In this document: positions 54,152 through 62,782 of the stretch, one piece after another
Layout of the letters: every line of letters starts with the position of its first letter
Position numbering within the stretch: position 1 is the stretch's first letter
Assembly: GCF_003443535.1 (NCBI RefSeq)
Contig: NZ_CP031946.1
Span: 620,001-684,000 of the forward strand
From: Ruegeria sp. AD91A
GTDB taxonomy: Bacteria; Pseudomonadota; Alphaproteobacteria; Rhodobacterales; Rhodobacteraceae
DNA: 64,000 nt
Direction of reading: 5' to 3'
Notes under the pieces: model-generated
What the model saw: only the letters and a program-made list of their open reading frames with translations
Told to the model about the DNA's origin: nothing
The model's database searches: none
Program-made: the position numbers and the translations under genes

Positions 54152-55430
54152 GATCGGGGAGGGGGGGCTGTGCGCCCTCCCTTTCCTGTTCGAGTTCTGG
54201 GCACTGCCGCATCAGTTGCCGCCCGAAGGCGACTGGCGGTCCTGGGTTATCATGGGTGGGCGCGGTGCTGGTAAGACGCGGGCCGGGTCCGAATGGGTGC
54301 GACAGGTGGTTGAGGGGGCTTTGCCGCTGGATCGCGGCGAGGCGTGTCGAGTGGCCTTGGTCGGTGAGACCTTTGATCAGGTGCGCGATGTGATGATCTT
54401 TGGCGATAGCGGGATATTGCAATGCTCACCGCCGGATCGTCGGCCCACGTGGAAGGCATCCGAGCGCAAGCTTATCTGGCCCAACGGGGCCGAGGCGCAG
54501 GCGTTTTCGGCGCATGACCCTGAGGGGCTGCGCGGGCCGCAGTTCGATGCGGCCTGGGTGGATGAACTGGCCAAATGGAAGAAGGCGGGCGAGACCTGGG
54601 ATATGTTGCAATTTGCCCTGCGGCTGGGGGATCGGCCGCGGGTCTGTGTGACGACCACGCCGCGGAATGTGAAGGTTCTGAAGGCGTTGCTGGCGTCCCC
54701 GTCCACCGTGACGACCCATGCGCCGACAGAGGCGAACCGGGCCAATCTGGCGGAGTCGTTTCTGGCCGAGGTCCGTGCGCGCTATGCGGGCACGCGGCTG
54801 GGGCGGCAGGAACTGGACGGGGTGTTGCTGTCGGATGCCGAGGGGGCGCTGTGGACGGGCTCGATGCTGGAGGCGGCGCGGGTCGACCGGGTGCCCGATC
54901 TGGACCGTATTGTGGTGGCGCTGGACCCGGCAGTGACGGCAGGATCAGATGCGGATGCCTGCGGGATCGTGGTGGTCGGGGCGCAACTGCAGGGGCCACC
55001 CGAGGAGTGGCGGGCGTTCGTGCTGGCTGACCGGACGGTGCAGGGCGTTGGCCCGGCGGGCTGGGCGCAGGCGGCGATTGACGCGATGGATGAGCTCGGG
55101 GCCGAGCGGCTGGTGGCCGAGGTCAATCAGGGCGGGCAATTGGTTGAGGAGGTCGTGCGGCAGGTGGACCCTCTGGTCCCGTTCCGGGCGGTGCGTGCGT
55201 CGCGTGGCAAGGTCGCGCGGGCGGAGCCGGTGGCAGCGTTGTACGAACAGGGGCGGGTGTCGCATGTCGCCGGGCTGCACGCGCTGGAGGAGCAGATGTG
55301 CCAGATGACGGCGCGCGGGTTCGAGGGGCAGGGCTCGCCTGACCGGGTCGACGCGCTGGTCTGGGCGCTGCATGAGTTGGTTGTGGGGCCTGCGGGGGCC
55401 TATCGGCGGCCTAGGGTGCGGGCTTTGTGA
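54015..55430 (+). CDS. GTA large terminase TerL (g2)
   Basis: Packaging motor ATPase and nuclease that fills GTA heads with host DNA; 471 residues. Walker A is GGRGAGKT at residues 81-88, Walker B is in FDAAWVDELAKW, and the nuclease acidic centre begins at VVALDPAVTAG and continues in LVAEVNQGG. It seems to start at a TTG (54015) within g1; the conserved ALPFLFEFWALPHQLPPEGDWRSW stretch lies after residue 50. The next canonical gene (portal) is displaced by about 1 kb. Confidence 0.9.
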   Translation: MSNNITDKPELPKEGTRSILTELGLKSGAGWLASAPVAVQNRFLSEIGEGGLCALPFLFEFWALPHQLPPEGDWRSWVIMGGRGAGKTRAGSEWVRQVVEGALPLDRGEACRVALVGETFDQVRDVMIFGDSGILQCSPPDRRPTWKASERKLIWPNGAEAQAFSAHDPEGLRGPQFDAAWVDELAKWKKAGETWDMLQFALRLGDRPRVCVTTTPRNVKVLKALLASPSTVTTHAPTEANRANLAESFLAEVRARYAGTRLGRQELDGVLLSDAEGALWTGSMLEAARVDRVPDLDRIVVALDPAVTAGSDADACGIVVVGAQLQGPPEEWRAFVLADRTVQGVGPAGWAQAAIDAMDELGAERLVAEVNQGGQLVEEVVRQVDPLVPFRAVRASRGKVARAEPVAALYEQGRVSHVAGLHALEEQMCQMTARGFEGQGSPDRVDALVWALHELVVGPAGAYRRPRVRAL

Positions 55431-55522
55431 GGGACTTTTTTCTTCAGTTTCAGAAGTCAAACAACTGCTTTTGAGATTTGAGAAGCCTGTGATCGCACTA
55501 TGCCCCGGTAAATGTACTGGAA

Positions 55523-56212
55523 TTAGTTGGAGATTTTTACTCGTTTAACCCGTACATCTCGGGAAACCATTTCGTAGCGAAATGGGTATTGAGAATATAC
55601 TCCGTGCTTAAAAAAGTACTTTTCAGGTTGAAATGCACCAGCACTCTTGGAGAATTCATAGCGCCCGGTCGCTTGGACTTTGTTATCCAGCCAAATCGTT
55701 GTGTCGAAATTTCCTTCTCCATCAAATACTACCAGAACTTTCACTTCCCGCTCTTTACCATCTAGCACGAAGCGACCGGGGGATTTTGCAGTTGAAAGCT
55801 TTCCTCGAATACAAGACTCCCCCGGCCCCGTTTTTATGTCGCTAATGAGTGCCAAGTGTCCCGATTTTGTAACATCGATCTTTAGTGGTGGCGCGCAACC
55901 ATGCCTGCCGTCGTGAATTTGAAACAGCCCAAATTTCTGACCCTTTTCGCCTGTCATGGATACGCGGCTTGTAAAAAGATATGCACCACGATGCGTTGCT
56001 GAAACCTTGTCAGTGTATATTTCCGCGCGTTGCGTGAATATACCACCAGGACAATGGTTGCTGCTGGTCTTGAACGTCCACGTTCGACCCTTTTTTGTGA
56101 TTGAGCCTTTGTCCACACCACAAGAAATGCGCCATTTATCCAGCGGATTTGCATCTACAGAAGAAGCGAAGAGGGCACATGCAAAGCCCACGACAAATGC
56201 AAATCTAAACAT
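55523..56212 (-). CDS. Secreted polysaccharide lyase-like protein inserted in the GTA cluster
   Basis: Exported protein of 229 residues on the opposite strand to the GTA genes. A signal peptide (MFRFAFVVGFACALF, cleavage near VDANP) is followed by a beta-rich domain resembling the concanavalin A-like fold of heparinase-I/glucuronan lyase-type enzymes: GLFQIHDGRHGCAPPLKIDV, VVFDGEGNFDTTIWLDNK and FFKHGVYSQYPFRYE. Base composition is AT-richer than its neighbours (about 38% G+C in the 60 bases from 55561 against about 73% from 55201). GGAG lies ahead of the ATG. Probable insertion; substrate unknown. Confidence 0.7.
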   Translation of the reverse strand: MFRFAFVVGFACALFASSVDANPLDKWRISCGVDKGSITKKGRTWTFKTSSNHCPGGIFTQRAEIYTDKVSATHRGAYLFTSRVSMTGEKGQKFGLFQIHDGRHGCAPPLKIDVTKSGHLALISDIKTGPGESCIRGKLSTAKSPGRFVLDGKEREVKVLVVFDGEGNFDTTIWLDNKVQATGRYEFSKSAGAFQPEKYFFKHGVYSQYPFRYEMVSRDVRVKRVKISN

Positions 56213-56478
56213 CAAAACTCCGGACCAACAATATTGTTTGGAATCGAGCATATCACAACGAGAGATTCTACCCAAAGCACCTTGATTGATCTTGTGTCCG
56301 TCAAGATCGGCTCTATCTGCAACGACACCATTTGAATTCGTAGCTGAATTGGGCTTGTAGCAAAGGATCAAGACTACCGTTGCCCACCCCCCGTACGCCC
56401 CATTCCCAAGCCCTAAACTTCTTTCCCTCATAACTCCTTTCAACGAGCCGGGCAGAGCGGCGGCAGAAAGGAGAACAG

Positions 56479-57642
56479 ATGGTATTCGATTTCTTGCGTC
56501 GTGGATCGGCTGGGGAAGCGCCGGAGGCAAAGGCGAGCGCGGCGGGGCCTGTGGTGGCGTGGCAGACGGGTGGTCGCGTGGCGTGGAGCCCTCGGGATGC
56601 GGTGTCGCTGACGCGGACGGGGTTTTCGGGGAACCCGGTGGGGTTTCGCTCGGTCAAGCTGATTGCCGAGGCGGCGGCGGCTTTGCCCTTGGCCCTGCAG
56701 GATCAGGCGCAGCGCTATGAGGCGCATCCCATGCTCAGCCTGATGCGGCGTCCGAATGCGGCGCAGGGGCGGGCGGAGTTGATGGAGGCCGTATTCGGGC
56801 AGCTGCTGTTGTCGGGCAATGCGTATGTCGAGGCGGTGCAGGCCGAGGAGGGGCTGCCGGTTGAACTGCATGTTCTGCGCTCGGACCGGATGAGCGTGGT
56901 GCCGGGGGCGGATGGCTGGCCCAGGGCGTATGACTATACGGCGGGGGGCAAGACACACCGTTTTGCGGCAGAGGCCATCTGTCACATCAAGTCCTTCCAC
57001 CCGCAGGATGATCATTACGGGTTCTCGCCCATGCAGGCGGCGGCGATGGCGATTGATGTGCATAACAGCGCGTCTCGTTGGTCGAAATCACTGCTGGACA
57101 ATGCGGCGCGGCCTTCGGGGGCGCTGGTCTGGAAGGGCGGTGATGGCCATGGGGTGATGGCCGAGGATCAGTTTCGGCGTCTGTCCGATGAGATTGAGCA
57201 GAACTATCGCGGGGCGCGCAATGCGGGGCGACCGATGGTTCTGGAAGGGGGGCTGGATTGGAAGCCGATGGGCTTTTCGCCCTCTGACATGGAGTTTCAA
57301 AAGACCAAGGAAGCCGCCGCCCGCGAGATCGCGTTGGCCTTTGGGGTCCCGCCGATGCTGCTGGGGATACAAGGCGACGCGACCTATTCGAACTATCAGG
57401 AGGCCAACCGGGCGTTTTATCGCCTGACCGTGCTGCCTCTGGTGACGCGGGTGGCGGCGGCGGTGTCGGAATGGCTGGCGGGCTTTACCGGTGAGGAATT
57501 GGTGCTGAAGCCCGATCTGGATCAAGTGCCTGCATTGTCGGCGGAGCGGGATGCGCAATGGGCGCGGGTTAGCGGGGCCGAATTCCTGACCGATGCTGAG
57601 AAACGCGCGCTGCTGGGGCTGCCGGAGCGTGCGGATGGGTGA
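56479..57642 (+). CDS. GTA portal protein (g3)
   Basis: HK97-family portal of 387 residues that forms the dodecameric entry ring of the GTA head. Typical blocks are LTRTGFSGNPVGFRSVKLIA, YEAHPMLSLMRRPN, LLLSGNAYVEAV and ALAFGVPPMLLGIQGDATYSNYQEAN. A strong AAAGGAG site precedes the ATG, which may be needed because the inserted gene breaks coupling to g2. Overlaps the next gene by 8 bases. Confidence 0.93.
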   Translation: MVFDFLRRGSAGEAPEAKASAAGPVVAWQTGGRVAWSPRDAVSLTRTGFSGNPVGFRSVKLIAEAAAALPLALQDQAQRYEAHPMLSLMRRPNAAQGRAELMEAVFGQLLLSGNAYVEAVQAEEGLPVELHVLRSDRMSVVPGADGWPRAYDYTAGGKTHRFAAEAICHIKSFHPQDDHYGFSPMQAAAMAIDVHNSASRWSKSLLDNAARPSGALVWKGGDGHGVMAEDQFRRLSDEIEQNYRGARNAGRPMVLEGGLDWKPMGFSPSDMEFQKTKEAAAREIALAFGVPPMLLGIQGDATYSNYQEANRAFYRLTVLPLVTRVAAAVSEWLAGFTGEELVLKPDLDQVPALSAERDAQWARVSGAEFLTDAEKRALLGLPERADG

Positions 57643-57853
57643 CGGGTATCCTCCGTTCGAATGCGCGCCGGGCCTGCGTCTGGCCGCGCATGAGCGGGTG
57701 GCCGAGATTCAGCATGCGCATTTGTGTCGGCGGCTGGATCAGATCGAAGAGATGATGGAGCGGCTGGAACGCCGGTTGTGGCTGACGGTCTATGGCGTGG
57801 CGGCGGTGATCCTGGCACAGGCGTTTCAGTCTCTGTTGGTGGTGGCGCCATAA
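57635..57853 (+). CDS. GTA head formation protein (g3.5)
   Basis: Small GTA protein of 72 residues of the RCAP_rcc01685 type. It has a short soluble part (GLRLAAHERVAEIQHAHLCRR), a heptad-like helix with QIEEMMERLERR, and a C-terminal hydrophobic helix (LTVYGVAAVILAQAF). The start overlaps the end of the portal gene by 8 bases. It is thought to be needed for head assembly; the mechanism is unknown. Confidence 0.85.
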   Translation: MGDGYPPFECAPGLRLAAHERVAEIQHAHLCRRLDQIEEMMERLERRLWLTVYGVAAVILAQAFQSLLVVAP

Positions 57854-57879
57854 GTTCAATGGGTTACATGGAGAAGTTC

Positions 57880-58425
57880 ATGGATTTGGAGCATAAATTT
57901 GCACGGTTCGGCGACGGTTTGTCGGTCACGGATGACGCGGTGATCGAGGGCTATGCAAGCCTGTTTGGGCAGGTCGATCAGGGCAGTGACGTGGTGCAGC
58001 GTGGAGCCTATCGCGGCTCGCTTGACGGGCTGGCCAAGGCGGGTCAGCGGGTCAAGATGCTGTGGCAGCACGATCCGTCCCAGCCCATCGGCGTGTGGGA
58101 CGAAGTGCGTGAGGATGACAAGGGCCTGTGGGTCAAGGGGCGTCTGCTGGAAAGCACGCAGAAGGGCCGCGAGGTGGCGGAACTGATCCGGGCAGGCGCG
58201 ATGGATGGTCTGTCGATTGGCTATCGCACCAAACGGGCCATTAAGAATGACAAGGGCCAGCGGGTCCTGACCGAACTGGAGCTGTGGGAGGTGTCCTTGG
58301 TGACGTTCCCGATGCTGCCCAGTGCGCGGGTGGCGGCGAAGGGGCGAAACCCTGACGCCGAGGAGGCCCTGCGCTGTATTGCCGACGTATTCAACGATGC
58401 CCGGCAGGAGCTGGCGCGGAACTAG
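57880..58425 (+). CDS. GTA prohead protease (g4)
   Basis: HK97-type serine protease of 181 residues that matures the capsid. Key blocks are IEGYASLFGQVDQGSDVV, RVKMLWQHDPSQPIG with the catalytic His, and MDGLSIGYRTKRA with the Ser. Start at 57880 is chosen for the GGAG seven bases upstream; ATGs at 57859 and 57868 are possible. Confidence 0.92.
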   Translation: MDLEHKFARFGDGLSVTDDAVIEGYASLFGQVDQGSDVVQRGAYRGSLDGLAKAGQRVKMLWQHDPSQPIGVWDEVREDDKGLWVKGRLLESTQKGREVAELIRAGAMDGLSIGYRTKRAIKNDKGQRVLTELELWEVSLVTFPMLPSARVAAKGRNPDAEEALRCIADVFNDARQELARN

Positions 58426-58459
58426 CGCGCCTCAAAACCACTCAGAACAGGACATGCTG

Positions 58460-59638
58460 ATGAGCAAGACCGAAACCCCGGCCTTGACCGGAGAGGGTGC
58501 GCCCCTGGTTCAGGAGGTGAAGCAGGCGATGGCTGGCTTCGTAAATGAATTCAGGGGCCTGAAAGCCGAAGTTAAAACCAAACTGCAACAGACAGAAGAG
58601 CGACTGACCATGCTGGATCGTAAATCAACTATCGCGGCACGCCCGCATCTTGCGGCTTCGATCGAGGACGGAGCCCCACATCAGAAGGCATTTGATGCCT
58701 ATGTGCGGTCTGGCGAAGATGACGGGCTGCGCGGCCTCGAGATGGAAGCCAAATCGCTGTCCTCAGCGGTCAACAGCGATGGTGGCTATCTGGTTGATCC
58801 GCAGACCGCCGAGACGATCAAGTCCGTTTTGAACTCGACGGCATCTATCCGGTCGATTGCATCGGTTGTGAATGTCGAGGCAAATTCGTTCGACGTGCTG
58901 ATTGATCACACCGATGTAGGTGCGGGCTGGGCGGATGAAAACTCGGCCACGGCGGAAACCGGAACCCCGTCGATCGATCGCATCTCGATCCAGCTGCACG
59001 AGCTGAGCGCACTGCCCAAGGCGTCGCAGCGTCTGCTGGATGACAGCGCCTTCGATGTCGAAGGTTGGCTGGCCGGGCGCATTGCCGACAAATTTGCACG
59101 CGCTGAGGCGGCGGCTTTCATCAACGGCGATGGCGTCGACAAGCCCAAAGGGTTGATGATCCACCGAGCCGTACCGAATGATGCGTGGTCCTGGGGCAGC
59201 CTGGGCTATGTTGCGACTGGTATTGATGCAGGTATTGACGCGGATGCGATTGTCGATGTGGTTTATGCACTGGGCGCGCAATACCGGGTCAATGGTACCT
59301 TCGTGATGAATTCGAAGACCGCAGGTCTGATCCGCAAGTTGAAAGACAGCGATGGCCGCTTCCTGTGGTCTGATGGTCTGGCCGCAGGTGAGCCGGCGCG
59401 TCTGATGGGGTATCCGGTACTGATCGCCGAGGACATGCCGGATGTGGCATCCGACAGTTTCTCAATTGCATTTGGTGACTTCCAGGCTGGTTACACCATT
59501 GCCGAGCGTCCTGATCTGCGCGTGCTGCGCGATCCGTTCAGCGCCAAGCCGCATGTGCTGTTCTATGCGACCAAACGCGTCGGCGGCGATGTCAGCGATT
59601 TCGCTGCGATCAAGCTGGTGAAATTCGGCACCGCCTAA
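58460..59638 (+). CDS. GTA major capsid protein (g5)
   Basis: HK97-fold coat protein of 392 residues that builds the GTA head. An N-terminal coiled-coil delta domain (MAGFVNEFRGLKAEVKTKLQ) is removed by the protease; the mature shell domain begins near KSLSSAVNSDGGYLVDPQ, with LHELSALPKASQRLLDD and AFINGDGVDKPKGLM further on. Start at 58460 fits a CAGGA seven bases upstream; 58454 is the alternative. Confidence 0.95.
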   Translation: MSKTETPALTGEGAPLVQEVKQAMAGFVNEFRGLKAEVKTKLQQTEERLTMLDRKSTIAARPHLAASIEDGAPHQKAFDAYVRSGEDDGLRGLEMEAKSLSSAVNSDGGYLVDPQTAETIKSVLNSTASIRSIASVVNVEANSFDVLIDHTDVGAGWADENSATAETGTPSIDRISIQLHELSALPKASQRLLDDSAFDVEGWLAGRIADKFARAEAAAFINGDGVDKPKGLMIHRAVPNDAWSWGSLGYVATGIDAGIDADAIVDVVYALGAQYRVNGTFVMNSKTAGLIRKLKDSDGRFLWSDGLAAGEPARLMGYPVLIAEDMPDVASDSFSIAFGDFQAGYTIAERPDLRVLRDPFSAKPHVLFYATKRVGGDVSDFAAIKLVKFGTA

Positions 59639-59641
59639 CGC

Positions 59642-59670
59642 GGGCTGAATCCGGGGGGCGCTGGCCCCTC
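59642..59670. repeat. Possible degenerate copy of the palindromic repeat
   Basis: GGGCTGAA, TCCGGGG and a GGGGCGCTGGCCCC hairpin occur in the same order as in the element at 9624-9671 but in a shorter form. It lies in the 170-base gap between g5 and g6. The likeness is partial. Confidence 0.35.
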
Positions 59671-59808
59671 GGACGGCGGGCGCGGGCCGGGGTGAGATCC
59701 TCTGCGTTGTCTAGCTGCTCCCCTCCGTCCGAGCAACGTGGGGCGGCGCGTGTCCGTCATTTTCCAAGGATGGGGCCCCGGAGGGGTCCGAGATTGCGGA
59801 GTGAGTGG

Positions 59809-60408
59809 ATGATGTTGATCGAAGAGGCCGCCATCGCGGATGCGGCGCTGCCGGTGGATCAGTTCAAGGCGCATCTGAGATTGGGCACGGGTTTTGCCGA
59901 GGATGATGTGCAGAACGAAGTGTTGAAGGGGTTCCTGCGAGCCGCCATTGCGGCGATCGAGGCACGCACCGGCACGGTTCTGATCGCGCGGAACTTCTCG
60001 TGGAGTTTGTACAGGTGGCGCGACCCATCGGGAGAGGTGTTGCCCGTGGCCCCGGTGGTTTCAGTGCTGGCTTTGACGCTGACCGACAAGAGCGGCGCTG
60101 AAACGGCTGCAGACGCCGCAACTTATCGGCTGGAGCATGATAGCCAACGGCCCCGGGTGCGTCCTATGGGATCCAGCCTGCCTGCCATCAAAACGGGTGG
60201 TTCTGCTAAGATTTCTTTTGTCGCGGGGATGGCTCAGGATTGGGGCGGGTTGCCTGCTGATCTGGGGCAGGCGGTATTGCTGCTGGCGGCGCATTACTAT
60301 GAATACCGAGATGAAACCTCATTGGGCGCGGGTTGTATGCCCTTTGGTGTCACCAGCCTGATCCAGCGCTATCGCATGGTGCGTTTCGGGGCGGGGATTT
60401 CGCAATGA
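59809..60408 (+). CDS. GTA head-tail connector protein (g6)
   Basis: Connector of 199 residues that joins the portal to the tail, similar to HK97 gp6 / phiE125 gp8. Pattern LPVDQFKAHLRLG...DDVQNEVLKGFLRAAIAAIEARTG and LPADLGQAVLLLAAHYYEYRD is typical. Start at 59809; it overlaps g7 by four bases (ATGA). Confidence 0.9.
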   Translation: MMLIEEAAIADAALPVDQFKAHLRLGTGFAEDDVQNEVLKGFLRAAIAAIEARTGTVLIARNFSWSLYRWRDPSGEVLPVAPVVSVLALTLTDKSGAETAADAATYRLEHDSQRPRVRPMGSSLPAIKTGGSAKISFVAGMAQDWGGLPADLGQAVLLLAAHYYEYRDETSLGAGCMPFGVTSLIQRYRMVRFGAGISQ

Positions 60409-60743
60409 AAACGCCGCATCTGAACCGTAAACTGGTGCTGGAGGCGCCAATGCGAAGTGCTGATGGGTCGGGGGGTTATACCGAAACATGGGCTGCGATG
60501 GGGACACTGTGGGCCGAAGTGACGGCGCGCAGTGGAGCAGAACGGCAGATCGCTGGAATATCCGTGTCGCGTGTCGGGTATCGCATCGTGGTGCGTGGGG
60601 CGCGCATGGGGTCTTCGATGCGTCCCGCGCCTGATCAGCGGTTTCGCGAGGGCAATCGGCGTTTTGTAATCCGGGCCGTGGCCGAACTTGACGCCCGCGG
60701 CAAGTACCTGACCTGTTTCGCAGATGAAGAGGTGGTGGCATGA
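60405..60743 (+). CDS. GTA head-tail adaptor (g7)
   Basis: Head closure protein of 112 residues, SPP1 gp16-like. Visible parts are HLNRKLVLEAPMRSADGSGGYTETWA and a beta-rich body ending with NRRFVIRAVAELDARGKYLTCFADEE. It overlaps both neighbours by four bases. Confidence 0.88.
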   Translation: MKTPHLNRKLVLEAPMRSADGSGGYTETWAAMGTLWAEVTARSGAERQIAGISVSRVGYRIVVRGARMGSSMRPAPDQRFREGNRRFVIRAVAELDARGKYLTCFADEEVVA

Positions 60744-61153
60744 GCTATGGCGTTTCTGCCGTTTTGCAGGCGGCCGTGTATCAGCAGCTTTCAGCGGACG
60801 CAGCAGTCAGCAGTCAATCGGGTGGCGCGATCTATGATGCAGTACCCGCAGGAACCGTGCCGCAGACCTATGTGATGCTGGGCCCGGAAGAGGTGCGAGA
60901 CGCCTCGGACCGATCAGGCACGGGCGCAATACACCGTTTCACCGTTTCAGTTGTGTCCGAGGCGGCAGGATTTGGCGCTGCTAAGACACTGGCCGGCGCG
61001 GTGTGTGACGCCTTGGAAAACGCGCCACTTAACCTGGATCGCGGTCGGCTGGTAGGGCTGTGGTTCGAGCGCGCCTCGGCCCGGCGTACCGGGACGGGCG
61101 GCACCATCCGCCAGATCGACCTGAAATTCCGCGCTCGCGTGGAAGATGACTAA
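60740..61153 (+). CDS. GTA DUF3168 tail completion protein (g8)
   Basis: DUF3168 protein of 137 residues that joins head and tail. Typical start ALQAAVYQQLSADAAVSS-like (here VLQAAVYQQLSADAAV), then IYDAVPAGTVPQTYVMLGPEE and a C-terminal IRQIDLKFRARVEDD strand. Confidence 0.9.
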   Translation: MSYGVSAVLQAAVYQQLSADAAVSSQSGGAIYDAVPAGTVPQTYVMLGPEEVRDASDRSGTGAIHRFTVSVVSEAAGFGAAKTLAGAVCDALENAPLNLDRGRLVGLWFERASARRTGTGGTIRQIDLKFRARVEDD

Positions 61154-61173
61154 GCAATCAACGGAGAGAGCAC

Positions 61174-61587
61174 ATGGCTGCCCAGAACGGAAAAGACCTT
61201 TTGGTCAAAGTGGATATGAACGGCACCGGCCTGTTCCAGACGATCGCGGGGCTACGGGCCACGCGAATCAGTTTCAATGCTGAAAGTGTGGATGTCACCA
61301 GCCTGGAAAGTCAGGGTGGATGGCGCGAGCTATTGTCTGGGGCGGGGGTCAAATCAGCTTCGATCTCCGGTTCCGGTGTATTCAGGGATGCCGGCACTGA
61401 TGAGCGTGCGCGGCAGTTGTTCTTTGATGGTGAAACTCCGGCCTTTCAGGTCATCATCCCTGATTTTGGGGTTGTTGAAGGTCGGTTTCAGGTCACCAGC
61501 ATCGAGTACGCAGGTTCGCACAACGGTGAGGCGACCTATGAGATGAGCATGGCCAGTGCCGGTGCTCTGACCTTTACGGCGCTTTGA
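61174..61587 (+). CDS. GTA major tail protein (g9)
   Basis: TP901-1-type tail tube protein of 137 residues. MAAQNGKDLLVKVDMNGTG, ISFNAESVDVTSLESQGGWRELLSG-like pattern and FQVTSIEYAGSHNGEATYEMSM are family features. Preceded by GGAGAG. Confidence 0.92.
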   Translation: MAAQNGKDLLVKVDMNGTGLFQTIAGLRATRISFNAESVDVTSLESQGGWRELLSGAGVKSASISGSGVFRDAGTDERARQLFFDGETPAFQVIIPDFGVVEGRFQVTSIEYAGSHNGEATYEMSMASAGALTFTAL

Positions 61588-61591
61588 TCCG

Positions 61592-61912
61592 ATGGCCAAT
61601 CCGTGGACAGGCGAGGTGGCGCTGACCATCGATGGCGAGCAGCGGGTGCTCAAGCTGACGCTTGGTGCTTTGGCGGAGCTGGAGCAGGAGCTGAATGCAG
61701 GATCGCTGGTTGAGCTGGTGCAACGGTTTGAGGGCGGAGCGTATTCCAGTGCGGATGTTTTGGCCCTCATCGTTGCCGGTCTGCGAGGCGGTGGCTGGAA
61801 CGTTGCCCGGGCCGACCTGATGCATGCCGAGATCGAAGGCGGCCCCATGGCTGCAGCCAGAACTGGAGCCGAATTGTTGGCGCGCGCCTTCATGGTGCCG
61901 GAGGGCACATGA
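61592..61912 (+). CDS. GTA tail assembly chaperone (g10)
   Basis: Gene transfer agent family protein of 106 residues (GTA TC type). Sequence GEVALTIDGEQRVLKLTLGAL followed by AELEQELNAGSLVELVQRF is typical. It overlaps the next small gene by four bases. Confidence 0.88.
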   Translation: MANPWTGEVALTIDGEQRVLKLTLGALAELEQELNAGSLVELVQRFEGGAYSSADVLALIVAGLRGGGWNVARADLMHAEIEGGPMAAARTGAELLARAFMVPEGT

Positions 61913-62118
61913 GCGGGTTCGACTGGCCTGCCCTGATGAGGGCCGGATTTTTGGGGCTGCGACTGACGCCGGATCAATTCTGGCGTCTGACCCCGGCAGA
62001 GCTGCGGCTGATGCTGGGGCAGGGGTCCGGCGTGTCCGCAATGAACCGGGCGGGGTTGGATGCTTTGCTGGCGGCTTATCCGGACAAGACACAAGGAGAG
62101 CGTGATGACAGATCGTGA
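61909..62118 (+). CDS. GTA rcc01693-type protein (g10.1)
   Basis: Small protein of 69 residues of the DUF2376/rcc01693 type, a partner of the tail chaperone. FDWPALMRAGFLGLRLTPDQFWRLTPAELRLML is the family pattern. Its end overlaps the start of g11 by 14 bases. Confidence 0.85.
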   Translation: MSGFDWPALMRAGFLGLRLTPDQFWRLTPAELRLMLGQGSGVSAMNRAGLDALLAAYPDKTQGERDDRS

Positions 62119-62767
62119 CGGGTTTGATGACCTGCAAGAACGTGGAGAAGCGCTGGGCGATTCCCTCGGCGATGCTGCGACTATGGCGGCGGCGTTTGAC
62201 AGCCAGATGAAGCGCATCAGTGCCGCATTTGAAGAGACCGGCAAGGATGTCGCCACGCTGGAGCGTGGCATGTCCAGCGGATTGCGCAAGGCCTTCGATG
62301 GTGTCGTTCTGGATGGGATGAGTCTTTCCGGCGCGCTGGATGTCCTGAAGAACTCCTTGATCCAAACGGCTTATGCGGCTGCGATCAAGCCGGTGACGGA
62401 TCACTTTGGCGGAATGCTAGCCAACACGGTTGGCGGGTTGGTGAAGGGAATTCTGCCTTTTGCTGATGGCGGCAGCTTCAGCCAGGGCCGGGTGATGCCC
62501 TTCGCCAATGGTGGTGTGGTCAGCGGCCCGACAACGTTTCCCATGCGCGGCGGCACCGGGCTGATGGGAGAAGCCGGGCCTGAGGCGATCATGCCGCTGA
62601 CGCGTGGGGCCGATGGCAAGCTGGGCGTGCGGACGCAGGGTGCTGGGCGTGCTGTGAATGTGGTGATGAACATTTCAACACCGGACGTTCAAGGGTTCCG
62701 CCGGTCTCAGGGGCAGATAGCGGCCCAGATGAGCCGCGCGCTGGGGCGTGGCAATCGCAATAGATAA
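62105..62767 (+). CDS. GTA tail tape measure protein (g11)
   Basis: Short tape measure of 220 residues that sets tail length. Heptad-rich first half (DDLQERGEALGDSLGDAATM) and a Gly-rich end with FADGGSFSQGRVMPFANGG and GLMGEAGPEAIMPL, a common end motif. Its shortness fits the short GTA tail. ATG at 62105. Confidence 0.9.
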   Translation: MTDRDGFDDLQERGEALGDSLGDAATMAAAFDSQMKRISAAFEETGKDVATLERGMSSGLRKAFDGVVLDGMSLSGALDVLKNSLIQTAYAAAIKPVTDHFGGMLANTVGGLVKGILPFADGGSFSQGRVMPFANGGVVSGPTTFPMRGGTGLMGEAGPEAIMPLTRGADGKLGVRTQGAGRAVNVVMNISTPDVQGFRRSQGQIAAQMSRALGRGNRNR

Positions 62768-62782
62768 ATCAGGGAGCAGCTG

